From: Clostridia bacterium | GTDB taxonomy: Bacteria; Bacillota; Clostridia; Oscillospirales; UBA644 | Length of the DNA: 64,000 nucleotides | NCBI GenBank assembly: GCA_017934975.1 | Contig: JAGBIM010000008.1 | Location: 1-64,000 of the forward strand | Reading direction: 5' to 3' | Shown: positions 39,407 through 47,915 of the stretch, in pieces | Layout: the number at the start of each line of letters is the position of its first letter | Numbering within the stretch: the first letter of the stretch is position 1 | The notes under the pieces: model-generated | Database searches by the model: none | Seen by the model: the letters and a program-made list of their open reading frames with translations, nothing else | Told to the model about the DNA's origin: nothing | Made by a program: the position numbers and the translations under genes

Positions 39407-41397
39407 AGAGAATACTCCTGCCGCGCCAGAACGTGATCCTGATATTCCTTATCCAACTCGGTGAAATAGGCACTCCAGCCCCAGATGCGGACGATCAGCC
39501 CCCGATAGGCTTCGGGATTTTTCTGCGCGTCCCGCAGAGTATTGGGATTCACCGCGTTCAGCTGCAGCTGATGGCCGCCGTTGCGGATATAAGCCTGAAC
39601 CAGTTTGGCGGTTTTGCGGATTCCCTCCTCCGTATCGAAGACCGAAGCAGAAAATTCCATGGTCAGAGGTCCGCCGTTGCAGGCGCGACGGAAATTCTGC
39701 TTGGAGAAGGACTGAATCACCGAGAAGGGGCCTCCGATCCGTGCAAAGAGGGAGGGTGAGAAGTTGGCCCCGAAGGGTTCGTTCTTCCGCCGTCCGTCGG
39801 GGGAGGCGGGCAATTCTGCCGCGTGCCGCAGATAGAACATGGCAGAGCCCGTGCCTGCACGCCATTTTCCGCCCATGCAGTTGGGACGCCCGTCCAGGGA
39901 ATCGGCGTACCGCTCCAGCAGGAAGCAGGAAGCCTCGTCGGGATAGGGATGATTCTGCCCCATTTTGGGAGCCTCGTACCGCAACCGATGCAACAACTCG
40001 GGATTGTTGGCAAAATCGCTGTCCACGGCCTCCAAAAGCTGGGCAAAGGTCAAAAGTTTTTCTTCGAATACGTATTTGCGGATGGCGGCCATGGAGTCGG
40101 CGGCGGTTGCAACCCCCGTACCGTGAGCGCCGAAATTATGATACTTGGGGCTCATCAGCGATTCCATCAGCGGAGAGGGTACAAACCAGACGTGATGCGC
40201 GGTTTCGCTGCTCTTCTCATACTGTTCGTTTCGAAGGGAGACGATCCGATCACATTCCTGATCGATCTGCTGAGCCACCGCGTCGCAGAATTCTTCGTAA
40301 GAAGCGTATTCCACTCCTTGACGCAGAGTGGTATCAAGAACCTTGGGGAAGCAGAGGGCGTTGATGTTCACGACCTCCATGCCGTATTTGGGAATGATGA
40401 ACTCCCAACAGGCGGCAACCACGTAATCACGGGCATCCTCCAATTCATAACCGAGACGAACCAGCGCGTCGATGACCACGTCGTCGTTGGAGTATTGAGG
40501 GAATCCCAGCCCCGCTTTGGTCAGCTGGGTGCCCAGTTCGTAAATTTCATCGGGAGTTTCGGCAGAAACGCGGAGATTGATCTTGGGGTCAATCATCTTA
40601 TTCTCACAACTGGCCCGCAGACAGAGACGGGACAGAAGATTGAAGGCGGGCTTGCCGTCGCGGGTCATGCCGCCCAAAACCATGCTTTGCCCATTGTCCC
40701 CCTGCTGAACGCCTACGTACAGATCGTTATCCTTGTTGAAGGTGAGGAAAAAGTCCTTTACCAGATCGTATGCTTCTTCTTCGGTGAGCCGCCCTTCGGC
40801 CAGGTCGGCCTCCAGATAGGGCCACATATACTGATCGAAGCGCCCCACGGTCACGTGGTAGTTTCCTTCCAGCCACAGGGAGAAATGCAGAATGCGGAAC
40901 AACTGCAACGCCTCGCGGAAGGTTTTGGCGCCCTGACGGGGAATGCGGGTCAGAATATCCGCAACCTCCTCCAGTCCCTGCTCTTTTGCAGCGGCCTGAT
41001 AACGGTCGCACAGATTCAGAAGGGCGTCGATCTCCCGTTTTACGTATTCGTCACCCCGTTCCCGATGAGCCAGAAGCCCGTCTCGGATGACCGTATCGTA
41101 GCCGGGGCAGATGTTGGACAGATACCCCAGTTCGTGAATGTAATTTTCTTTCTTGAATTTTGCCCACTCTTCCACGGTAAAGCAGTCGGGGATATTGGAA
41201 ACCGTACGGGCAAACACGATTTTTTCGCCGGGCAAAAAGACGGGCGTTTCCTCGGCGGCCAGATATTCAAAACGGCGGGTCATCCGCTCCCGAGGGTCCA
41301 GCCCCAGGGCGGAATAGGTTTCCGCAAGATTATCGGGAACGGCGTGCCGCATGGAACGGTGCTCCCGGTTCAGAAGAAGTTCTCTCAAATCGCGCAT
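39403..41397 (-). CDS. Glycyl radical enzyme of unassigned substrate
   Basis: This 664-residue protein is well below the 780-850 residues of choline lyase, glycerol dehydratase and related enzymes. The core features are present: GRFDQYMWPY, the thiyl Cys330 in VVAACWEFIIP with Glu332 two residues on (C-x-E), ASPDGRRKNEPFGANFSPS, and the C-terminal loop. That loop reads VRIWGWSAYF around Gly640 where most family members have VRVSGYSAYF. GGHQLQLNAV precedes it. ATG 41397 starts the conserved N-terminus; the frame extends far upstream over the divergent promoter. It is the first gene of an operon with its activase and GH51, under a divergent AraC regulator, which points to a sugar-derived substrate. 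Confidence 0.92.
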   Translation of the reverse strand: MRDLRELLLNREHRSMRHAVPDNLAETYSALGLDPRERMTRRFEYLAAEETPVFLPGEKIVFARTVSNIPDCFTVEEWAKFKKENYIHELGYLSNICPGYDTVIRDGLLAHRERGDEYVKREIDALLNLCDRYQAAAKEQGLEEVADILTRIPRQGAKTFREALQLFRILHFSLWLEGNYHVTVGRFDQYMWPYLEADLAEGRLTEEEAYDLVKDFFLTFNKDNDLYVGVQQGDNGQSMVLGGMTRDGKPAFNLLSRLCLRASCENKMIDPKINLRVSAETPDEIYELGTQLTKAGLGFPQYSNDDVVIDALVRLGYELEDARDYVVAACWEFIIPKYGMEVVNINALCFPKVLDTTLRQGVEYASYEEFCDAVAQQIDQECDRIVSLRNEQYEKSSETAHHVWFVPSPLMESLMSPKYHNFGAHGTGVATAADSMAAIRKYVFEEKLLTFAQLLEAVDSDFANNPELLHRLRYEAPKMGQNHPYPDEASCFLLERYADSLDGRPNCMGGKWRAGTGSAMFYLRHAAELPASPDGRRKNEPFGANFSPSLFARIGGPFSVIQSFSKQNFRRACNGGPLTMEFSASVFDTEEGIRKTAKLVQAYIRNGGHQLQLNAVNPNTLRDAQKNPEAYRGLIVRIWGWSAYFTELDKEYQDHVLARQEYSL

Positions 41398-41445
41398 AAA
41401 AATCCCCTTTCGGTCGGTTTCTGATTTTATTATAAAACAAACCCC

Positions 41446-41474
41446 TTGACTTTTCTCGCAAATTGTTGTATAAT
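41446..41474 (+). promoter_or_regulatory. Sigma-A promoter for the AraC gene next to the glycyl radical operon
   Basis: TTGACT (41446-41451), a 17-base spacer and TATAAT (41469-41474). On the reverse strand a TATAAT (41434-41429) without a good -35 probably serves the glycyl radical operon, consistent with activator dependence. Confidence 0.75.
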
Positions 41475-41514
41475 ACAAGACAAAAGTTATCTTTTTTTTG
41501 AGGAGGACTCTCCG

Positions 41515-42315
41515 ATGATCCTGTATCAACAACACAACTCCTCCGTTCCCTATCACTACGAGGCGTTGATTTATCACGATTTTGAATATATTCCCCACCT
41601 CCATCGGGACCCGGAGTTGGTCTGCGTGCTGGAGGGAGAAGTGGTGGCCCACGTGGAGACCCGCAAGGAAATTCTGCGGGAGGGGGACTTTGCCCTGATT
41701 CTGCCCAATCAGGTGCACAGCTTCGAAACCCCGCATTCTTCCAAGGCAAAAGTCATCGTGTTCGCCCCGGAATACGCACCGGAATTCCGCAATCTGCTGG
41801 GAGATCGGGAAGGGATGACCTCTGCCTTTTCCATGGACGAGGAGGACCGCAAATTTTTCCTGCGCAAGACCGAGCCGGACACGCCCGACCGCATGGACCT
41901 CTGTGCCTGCCTTTCCCTTGCCTGCGGAAGTTATCTGCGGCAAAAAACCGAGGAAGGTCTTCTGCCCCGCAACCGAAAAAGCGAGGATATCCTGCACAAA
42001 ATCTTATCTTTTATCTCCGATCATTACACGGAGGATGTTTCCCTCACCGCCATGGCGGAAGCGCTGGGATACGAGCCCCACTACCTTTCCCGCTGTTTTC
42101 ACCGATGCTTCCAAAAAAATTTCAAGCAACTGGTCAACGAATACCGCATCCAGCACGCCCGACGGCTTCTTTCCGACGGAAACAACCGTCTTTCGGTCAT
42201 TGATATTGCCTTCGCCAGCGGCTTTCAGTCGGTACGGAATTTCAACCGCGTCTATCGGGAATCGGAGGGCACGGAACCCCGCCGCGCCGCACAAAACAAC
42301 GAAAACAACGGATAA
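41515..42315 (+). CDS. AraC-family regulator with cupin domain
   Basis: This 266-residue protein has an N-terminal cupin (H-D-F-E-Y-I-P-H-L-H-R-D-P-E-L and L-P-N-Q-V-H-S-F) and a C-terminal double helix-turn-helix with LTAMAEALGYEPHYLSRCF and IDIAFASGFQSVRNFNRVY. ATG 41515 follows AGGAGGA. It is divergent from the glycyl radical enzyme operon and most likely activates it in response to a sugar or breakdown product. Confidence 0.92.
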   Translation: MILYQQHNSSVPYHYEALIYHDFEYIPHLHRDPELVCVLEGEVVAHVETRKEILREGDFALILPNQVHSFETPHSSKAKVIVFAPEYAPEFRNLLGDREGMTSAFSMDEEDRKFFLRKTEPDTPDRMDLCACLSLACGSYLRQKTEEGLLPRNRKSEDILHKILSFISDHYTEDVSLTAMAEALGYEPHYLSRCFHRCFQKNFKQLVNEYRIQHARRLLSDGNNRLSVIDIAFASGFQSVRNFNRVYRESEGTEPRRAAQNNENNG

Positions 42316-42349
42316 ATTCAACATTTAAGTTAATTTGTCCTCCCATCGG

Positions 42350-42378
42350 TTGACAAAATCCGCCTTTCGGTGTATAAT
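42350..42378 (+). promoter_or_regulatory. Consensus sigma-A promoter for the 42414 gene
   Basis: TTGACA (42350-42355), a 17-base spacer and TATAAT (42373-42378). Confidence 0.85.
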
Positions 42379-42413
42379 AAGGCCACAAGTCTTTGTAAAA
42401 AGGAGAATGTACC

Positions 42414-42851
42414 ATGTTTTGTCCTAACTGTGGAAATCAAATTGCGGACGGAAGTGCATTTTGCCCCGCTTGCGGAAAAGCGACAAATGTAATCGTTCAA
42501 GCTACTCCCGTACAACCCGTACAATATGGATACGTAAAACCCAAAGTCCCCGGCCGCGGCTTGGGAATTGCCGGTATGGTACTGGGCATCATCGGACTGG
42601 TCTATTGTTTCGCAGCTTTGTCGCTTGCTGCAAATTTTGCAGAGAATACAACCTTCTATGGGAACATACCTTCCATTGTCTTTAGCCCATTCATAGTCTA
42701 TTCCGTGTTTCCGATTCTGGCCGTTTCGTTGGCCGGCGCAGGCCGTTACAAGGGATACAAGACCGGTGTCAGCGCTTCCGGAGTAATTATGGGAATCATT
42801 GGTCTGGCGCTTCTGACGATCGCACTTATCGTAATTGCCGTAAACGCTTAA
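42414..42851 (+). CDS. Zinc-ribbon membrane protein with DUF4190-like helices
   Basis: This 145-residue protein starts with a zinc ribbon (MFCPNCGNQIADGSAFCPAC), then a Pro/Gln/Val-rich linker and three membrane helices, including GLGIAGMVLGIIGLVYCF, which fits the DUF4190 pattern. AAAAGGAG precedes the ATG. It is a single gene with its own promoter and terminator. The function of these proteins is unknown. Confidence 0.8.
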   Translation: MFCPNCGNQIADGSAFCPACGKATNVIVQATPVQPVQYGYVKPKVPGRGLGIAGMVLGIIGLVYCFAALSLAANFAENTTFYGNIPSIVFSPFIVYSVFPILAVSLAGAGRYKGYKTGVSASGVIMGIIGLALLTIALIVIAVNA

Positions 42852-42868
42852 TCCCTGCATAAAAATAG

Positions 42869-42898
42869 AAAAATCGGACTCAAACGAGTCCGATTTTT
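42869..42898. terminator. Bidirectional terminator
   Basis: A 13-pair stem AAAAATCGGACTC / GAGTCCGATTTTT with loop AAAC. The A- and T-runs at the base serve both convergent genes. Confidence 0.9.
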
Positions 42899-42907
42899 TA
42901 TATTCGA

Positions 42908-44815
42908 TTACAGTTGAATGACGATTTCCTTGCCCAATTCACATTCGGTGAGAAGGGTGCCGTCCTTGTAGATCTTGCAGAGGTGGCCCCGTTCCAGTTC
43001 CACGCAGACCCGATGGCCCGCCAGACACCAGCCGTCCAGCTTCAGATGGGTCAGCTGACCGGGAAGAGTGGGGGTGATGCGGAATTTCTTGTTTCCTTCG
43101 GGCCAGAGTTTGAGCAGACCTTCCGTCACGATACGGCAGAACAACCCGCTTTCTCCGCTCAGATGGCGCATATTCCCTTCGGGATAAGCCTCCACCACGT
43201 AGGGAACGCGCTCGCCCAGAAGACGGGTATGAATAAAGTCCTTGAAGGTATTCCAATAGGGATCCACCCGATCGCCGATAAAGGCGCCCTTGAAGCCGAA
43301 GAGGGTGGAACGGTCCCAGATGGTATCGTTCTTGTTTTCCTCCCCCCGCTCGCAGGTCAGCATCCCGTTCTTCGTCCACAAATAGGGAGAGAACATGGCG
43401 TTGAGGGTGTCCTCCTTCCGATCGAAGATCCGCATACAGAGAGGCAGGCAGATCCAGGCGCGGAGGGTATCGTGGCCCTTGGTGTAGCGATAGGTCCGAA
43501 ATCCGTGCATATCCTCCCCAAAATAGGTCTCAATAGCATTTTTCAGCCCGTCGGCAAGGGAGCGGTATTCCGTTGCAAGATCGGTCTCACCCAACTGATC
43601 CGCCAGATTTGCGGCCAAACGGTATCCGCCGTAAGCCAGGCTGGAGGTGGAAAGGTTTGCATATCCGTCGGTGGGGAAGCGTCCTTCCAGCTCGTCCGTA
43701 TCGGAGCAGACCACCCCTTCGGGGGCGATGCGGCGGCGGCAATATTCCGCACACCATTTCAAGGCGGGCCAAAGAACGTCAATATATTCCTGTTTGTTGC
43801 AGGTCAGAGCGAAGAAGGAGCCTCCGAAAAGATACATGGCAGCGTCTCCGCGGTCGCCCACTCCTTCCCAGATATCCAACCCTTCGGCAATCACCGAAGA
43901 GGGGATGGCGTGGTAAGAGGGACTCATGAAGGGGATATAATGCTTATAGGCCACCATGGCGGCGTTCAGGTCCACCGCATCTCCCGTCTGGGCAAACCAA
44001 GGACCGGAATATTCGATCTGATCGTTGCACCAGGAGGCGGCGTAGAAGGTCTTTCCGCCGGGGGCGTGCACGTCTCCCGTCAGGGTGCGGAAAATGCTCT
44101 CCCCAACACGCAAGCAAGCGAAACGGAACATGGTGTCCAACTCTTTATCGTCGGTGGTCAGCGTGACGGAATTCATCAGCTGGCGGCAACGGCGGCGACG
44201 GCGGGCCAATTCCCGATCTCCGTCCACGATGATCAAGGGATCGTTGGGCTTCCGTCCGGTGCAGGCCAGGTCAAAGGTGACCGACTGACCGGGATCCAGG
44301 ATCTCGTCTGCCTCATCGTGAACCACTTCCAGCTGATACAGCCCCTTCGTGCCCCGCACCTCGCCGTCCAGCACCACCGGGGGCGTAGAAAGGGTCAGGT
44401 GCACGGGGGCGGAGGAAATATTTTTCACCGTGGTCCGTTCCACGGCGGCACAAAGCAGCTCCGCAGGGAAAAATTCCCGAACAATTTCGTATTTCGACGT
44501 GCGGGTTTTGGCGGTCAGAACCCCGTCCAGGGTAAAGGAAACCGCCCGTTCCGGTTCTGCCTCTCCGTCGGCAAGGATCGAGGGAAAGCTTTCGGGATTA
44601 TATTTACGAACCAGAGATGCGTGGGTGTTGTTGGGAATCGTGCGCAGGGTGGGGAACACGCAACAACGCTCAAAAAACGCCTCTCCCCCTTCTTTGACCC
44701 CGTATTTCACCACGTCGGCAGTATAAAAGCCCGCCATTTCAATATCGTCCTTATGAACCTGCCCCTTGCGGACGGTCCAGCGAATGCCCTTTTTATAAAG
44801 CTTGAAATAATCCAT
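42908..44815 (-). CDS. Probable (alpha/alpha)6-barrel glycoside hydrolase, family not assigned
   Basis: This 635-residue protein has no signal peptide. The N-terminal third looks like a beta-sandwich (many short strands, VVLDGEVRG), and the rest is helical with repeated W/Y/D-rich loops such as TFYAASWCNDQIEYSGPWFAQTGD, EGLDIWEGVGDRGDAAMYL, SDTDELEGRFPTDGYANLS and PEGNMRHLSGESGLFCRIVTEGL, as in (alpha/alpha)6 glycosidases and related enzymes. The carboxylates in EGLDIW, DTDELEGR and SGESG are plausible catalytic residues, but I cannot pick the family (GH78/GH63-like possibilities). The start is ATG 44815, with AAGGAG upstream. Function: cytoplasmic processing of an unknown oligosaccharide. 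Confidence 0.65.
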   Translation of the reverse strand: MDYFKLYKKGIRWTVRKGQVHKDDIEMAGFYTADVVKYGVKEGGEAFFERCCVFPTLRTIPNNTHASLVRKYNPESFPSILADGEAEPERAVSFTLDGVLTAKTRTSKYEIVREFFPAELLCAAVERTTVKNISSAPVHLTLSTPPVVLDGEVRGTKGLYQLEVVHDEADEILDPGQSVTFDLACTGRKPNDPLIIVDGDRELARRRRRCRQLMNSVTLTTDDKELDTMFRFACLRVGESIFRTLTGDVHAPGGKTFYAASWCNDQIEYSGPWFAQTGDAVDLNAAMVAYKHYIPFMSPSYHAIPSSVIAEGLDIWEGVGDRGDAAMYLFGGSFFALTCNKQEYIDVLWPALKWCAEYCRRRIAPEGVVCSDTDELEGRFPTDGYANLSTSSLAYGGYRLAANLADQLGETDLATEYRSLADGLKNAIETYFGEDMHGFRTYRYTKGHDTLRAWICLPLCMRIFDRKEDTLNAMFSPYLWTKNGMLTCERGEENKNDTIWDRSTLFGFKGAFIGDRVDPYWNTFKDFIHTRLLGERVPYVVEAYPEGNMRHLSGESGLFCRIVTEGLLKLWPEGNKKFRITPTLPGQLTHLKLDGWCLAGHRVCVELERGHLCKIYKDGTLLTECELGKEIVIQL

Positions 44816-44859
44816 ATTCGTCTCCTTCTCGGTCTTTCAGACCGAATCTCTCTAACAGG

Positions 44860-44888
44860 AGTATAACAACTTTTTCGGGCGGTGTCAA
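44860..44888 (-). promoter_or_regulatory. Sigma-A promoter for the (alpha/alpha)6 hydrolase
   Basis: On the reverse strand TTGACA (44888-44883), a 17-base spacer and TATACT (44865-44860). Confidence 0.8.
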
Positions 44889-44928
44889 GAAAAGTCACAC
44901 ATTGTTTGGTTTTATTTCAGGGCGGGGC

Positions 44929-44957
44929 TTGCATTTTACGTCGAATTGTGTTATAAT
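44929..44957 (+). promoter_or_regulatory. Sigma-A promoter for the C39-peptidase lipoprotein
   Basis: TTGCAT (44929-44934), a 17-base spacer and TATAAT (44952-44957). Confidence 0.8.
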
Positions 44958-44989
44958 GAGAAAAACGTTTTACGCACGGAGATCCATCC

Positions 44990-46450
44990 ATGAAAGCACG
45001 CCTCCTTATGCTTCTTCTGTACCTTCTGCTTCTCTGCTCCTGCGCGGAATCGGCGGGGGAACCCGTCACGACGGACCCGCAAACCGAAGCGCAGAGCGCG
45101 CAGACCCAGGTCTCAGACTCCCTGTCCGACACGGAAACCGACCTTTCTTCGGAAGAGTCGGTCTGCTCTCACGTCTTCGGAGAATGGACGACGAAACCCG
45201 CGGCAGAGGAAGGGGTGGAAGGCGAAGAAGAGCGGGTCTGCACCCTCTGCGGAGAGACGGAAGTCCGAAAAGCCCAAAACCTCCCCGTTCACGTGCATAA
45301 TTATACCGAAACGGTATACCTCCCCGACTGCACCGAGGACGGATTTACGCAAAAGGTCTGTCCCTGCGGAGATACGGTTACGGACCATATCGTCAAAGCA
45401 CCCGGACACCGTTTCGGGGAATGGATCACGATTTCCGCACCTACAACGCAGCAGGAGGGCGTAAAATCCCACACCTGTGAAGTCTGCGGAACAACGGAAA
45501 AGGAATCCGTAGAAAAACTTAAACTTCCGCCTGTCTTCCACGTTCACGTTTATACCGAAACGGTTTACGAACCAACCTGTACGGAGAACGGTTATATTCT
45601 AAGTTCCTGCTCCTGCGGCGACTACTACACCCGGGAAAGCGGGCAGAAATCGGGGCATAGCTTCGGAGAATGGCGTCGGGTTCTGGCACCGGACGTTTAC
45701 TGCGGATTGGACCGCCGCGACTGCATCGCGTGCGGAGAGGTGGGCATGCGCACCGTCCCCGTCTACACCGAGGTTCCCTGGCCCACACCGCCTACGGGAG
45801 ACGATGACGTGACGACCGACGAGGAAGAGGGAAACGCCTCCCTTTCCGACGGAAGCGCTTCCGGAACCTCGGGAGAAAACGGCTCCGAAGAGAGCGACGA
45901 AGGAACGCCTCCCGATCAACCCGTTTCGCCCACGATCACCTACTACAGCCAACGGGACAGCCGCTGGGGCAACGTGGAAATGGGCTGCGGAATCATGAAA
46001 AACAACGGTTGCGGCCCCTCTGCCATCGCCATCGCCATGAGTTATTACGGAATCAACGTCACGCCTCTTGACGTGGCGGAATGGCTCTACGAAAACACCA
46101 TCGAATTCAACCACGCCTTCCACGGGATTTCCGGAACGGGGTTGCGCCTCGGCCTGGAGCATTACGGACGGGAGGTCGTCCCCATCGAGAACTATGCACA
46201 ACTCTATCAGCATCTGAAACTGGGCGCCGTGGTCGTGGGATGCCACGGACAGGGCTATTTCGTCTCCAAAAAAGAAAATTCCCATTGCATCACCATGGTG
46301 GGGCTGGACGAAAACGGAAAAACCTACTGCTACGATCCCTACACGTCCTCGAAAAACGGGTTTTACGACGTGGCTTGCCTCTGGGCGGAGCGGTCGGAGT
46401 TGGAAGTGGATCTGCGGCAGGAAGGCATTACCCATTTCGCCGTATATTAA
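44990..46450 (+). CDS. Lipoprotein with Cys-rich repeats and a C39-like peptidase domain
   Basis: This 486-residue protein starts with a lipoprotein signal peptide (lipobox LCSC, Cys18). Residues about 59-255 hold five alternating Cys repeats: type A, H-x-F-G-E-W followed by C-x2-C-G (about 59, 139, 222), and type B, H-x-Y-T-E-T-V-Y-x-P-x-C-T-E with C-x-C-G-D (about 101 and 185). An acidic linker follows. The C-terminal domain (about 315-486) is a papain-like C39_2 fold with MKNNGCGPSAIAIAMSYYG (Cys341) and NSHCITMVGLDENGKTYCYDP (His432). It is probably anchored outside the membrane and acts on a surface or secreted peptide. The ATG is preceded by a weak GGAG. Confidence 0.85.
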   Translation: MKARLLMLLLYLLLLCSCAESAGEPVTTDPQTEAQSAQTQVSDSLSDTETDLSSEESVCSHVFGEWTTKPAAEEGVEGEEERVCTLCGETEVRKAQNLPVHVHNYTETVYLPDCTEDGFTQKVCPCGDTVTDHIVKAPGHRFGEWITISAPTTQQEGVKSHTCEVCGTTEKESVEKLKLPPVFHVHVYTETVYEPTCTENGYILSSCSCGDYYTRESGQKSGHSFGEWRRVLAPDVYCGLDRRDCIACGEVGMRTVPVYTEVPWPTPPTGDDDVTTDEEEGNASLSDGSASGTSGENGSEESDEGTPPDQPVSPTITYYSQRDSRWGNVEMGCGIMKNNGCGPSAIAIAMSYYGINVTPLDVAEWLYENTIEFNHAFHGISGTGLRLGLEHYGREVVPIENYAQLYQHLKLGAVVVGCHGQGYFVSKKENSHCITMVGLDENGKTYCYDPYTSSKNGFYDVACLWAERSELEVDLRQEGITHFAVY

Positions 46451-46499
46451 ATCGAGATCTCAGCGCCTCTCTGTTCAAAAAAAGTTTACGCATTCCCCA

Positions 46500-46528
46500 T
46501 TGACAAGCGAGGCGCTTTGTGCTATAAT
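46500..46528 (+). promoter_or_regulatory. Consensus sigma-A promoter of the pyr operon
   Basis: TTGACA (46500-46505), a 17-base spacer and TATAAT (46523-46528), about 150 bases before pyrC. Confidence 0.9.
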
Positions 46529-46534
46529 ATATAA

Positions 46535-46655
46535 GAATTAAATACAAGAACGTATCTTTAATTCGGCACCGTGATGTCGGCAAGATCGGGTTCTTTTCGG
46601 ACGGCGCGTTGCTCCGTCAACCTGTTCTGCCGTCCTGCGGCAGTTTTTTTCTGTA
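46535..46655 (+). promoter_or_regulatory. pyr operon leader with internal terminator (attenuator)
   Basis: The leader between promoter and pyrC folds into a 5' hairpin (GAATTAAA / TTTAATTC with a TAC/GTA extension), a middle arm (CGGGTT / AACCTG enclosing GACGG / CCGTC), and a terminator hairpin CTGCCG-TCCTG-CGGCAG followed by seven T (46627-46650). The terminator sits 10 bases before AGGAGG, so it must be read through to express pyrC. GGACGG (46599-46604) can also pair with CCGTCC in the terminator's left arm and could act as an antiterminator. I do not see the PyrR-binding consensus (AGTCCAGAGAGGCT). A short open frame 46574-46693 (39 codons, no good ribosome site) overlaps it, as in E. coli pyrL. 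Confidence 0.65.
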
Positions 46656-46676
46656 TAATAGGAGGAATTTTTGATT

Positions 46677-47873
46677 ATGGATCGGCTTTATAACGCACAA
46701 ATCATCCATACTCCGAACCAGCCCAAAGGCGAAACTTTGGACTTTTCTTCCGTTTCCGACCTCCGCACTTTCGACAAAACCGAATATACCGCAATTCCCG
46801 GCTTTTGTGACGTGCACGTGCACTTCCGTGAGCCGGGTTTTTCATGCAAGGAAGATATGGCAACCGGCTCTGCCGCCGCCGTTCGGGGAGGCTACACCGC
46901 CGTCTGCACCATGCCCAATCTGAATCCCGTCCCCGATTCGGTTTCCCATTTGCAAGAACAGTTAAACGCCATCGACGAAAAAGCCACCGTGGCGGTCTAT
47001 CCCTACGGGGCGATTACGGTCAACGAGCTGGGCAACACCCTGGCGGATCTGGAGGGCATGGCGGACAAGGTCATCGCCTTCTCCGACGACGGACGGGGCG
47101 TGCAATCGGACGAAATGATGCGTGAGGCCATGATAAAAGCCAAAAAGTTAGGCAAGATCATCGCCGCCCATACGGAAGTGGACGCCCTGAAGGGCGGCTG
47201 CATCCACGCGGGCGAATTTGCCAAAGAACACGGCTATACGGGAATCCCCTCCGCCTGCGAATATCTGCAGATCGAACGGGATCTGAAGCTGGTGCGGGAA
47301 ATCGGATGTGCCTATCACGTCTGCCACGTTTCCGCAAAAGAAAGCGTGGAGTTGATCCGCAAAGCCAAGGCGGAAGGGCTGGACGTAACCTGCGAAACCG
47401 CACCCCATTATCTGATTTTCAGCGATAAAGACCTGCAGGAAGACGGAAAATGGAAAATGAATCCGCCGCTGCGGGGAGAAGAAGACCGAAAGGCCCTCAT
47501 CGAAGGGATTCTGGACGGCACGGTGGATATGATCGCCACCGACCACGCACCCCACACGGCGGAAGAAAAATCCCGCGGGCTGGAAAAAAGCCTTTTCGGA
47601 ATCGTGGGTCTGGAAACCGCCTTCCCCGCCCTGTATACCCACCTGGTCAAGCCGGGCATCCTAACCCTGGAAAAGGTGATCGATCTGATGGCCTACGCCC
47701 CCCGACGACGCTTTGGAATTCCGTTGGGCAACGATTGGAGTCTGTGGGACCTGAACGCAGAGCAGACCGTCAACCCCGAAACCTTCGCCTCGAAGGGTCG
47801 GGCAACCCCCTTTGAAGGAATGACGCTGCAAGGGAAACACGTTTTGACCGTCCGCGACGGAAAAATTCTTTAA
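46677..47873 (+). CDS. pyrC: Dihydroorotase
   Basis: This 398-residue class I dihydroorotase converts N-carbamoyl-aspartate to dihydroorotate. It has the metal motif DVHVHFREPG, TMPNLNPVPDS, the H-V-S-A-K-E-S strand and I-A-T-D-H-A-P-H-T with the catalytic Asp. ATG 46677 is 11 bases after AGGAGG; a TTG at 46671 (two codons upstream, 5 bases after AGGAGG) is an alternative start. It is first in the pyr operon. Residue numbers are based on ATG 46677. Confidence 0.95.
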   Translation: MDRLYNAQIIHTPNQPKGETLDFSSVSDLRTFDKTEYTAIPGFCDVHVHFREPGFSCKEDMATGSAAAVRGGYTAVCTMPNLNPVPDSVSHLQEQLNAIDEKATVAVYPYGAITVNELGNTLADLEGMADKVIAFSDDGRGVQSDEMMREAMIKAKKLGKIIAAHTEVDALKGGCIHAGEFAKEHGYTGIPSACEYLQIERDLKLVREIGCAYHVCHVSAKESVELIRKAKAEGLDVTCETAPHYLIFSDKDLQEDGKWKMNPPLRGEEDRKALIEGILDGTVDMIATDHAPHTAEEKSRGLEKSLFGIVGLETAFPALYTHLVKPGILTLEKVIDLMAYAPRRRFGIPLGNDWSLWDLNAEQTVNPETFASKGRATPFEGMTLQGKHVLTVRDGKIL

Positions 47874-47915
47874 TTTTGTGAACAACTTCGAAGATAGATT
47901 AAGGAGGCACACATT

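Noticed and set aside
46535..46655. PyrR-binding loop or T-box in the pyr leader
   Set aside because: Neither the PyrR consensus nor a T-box GGGTGGNACCGCG sequence is present.
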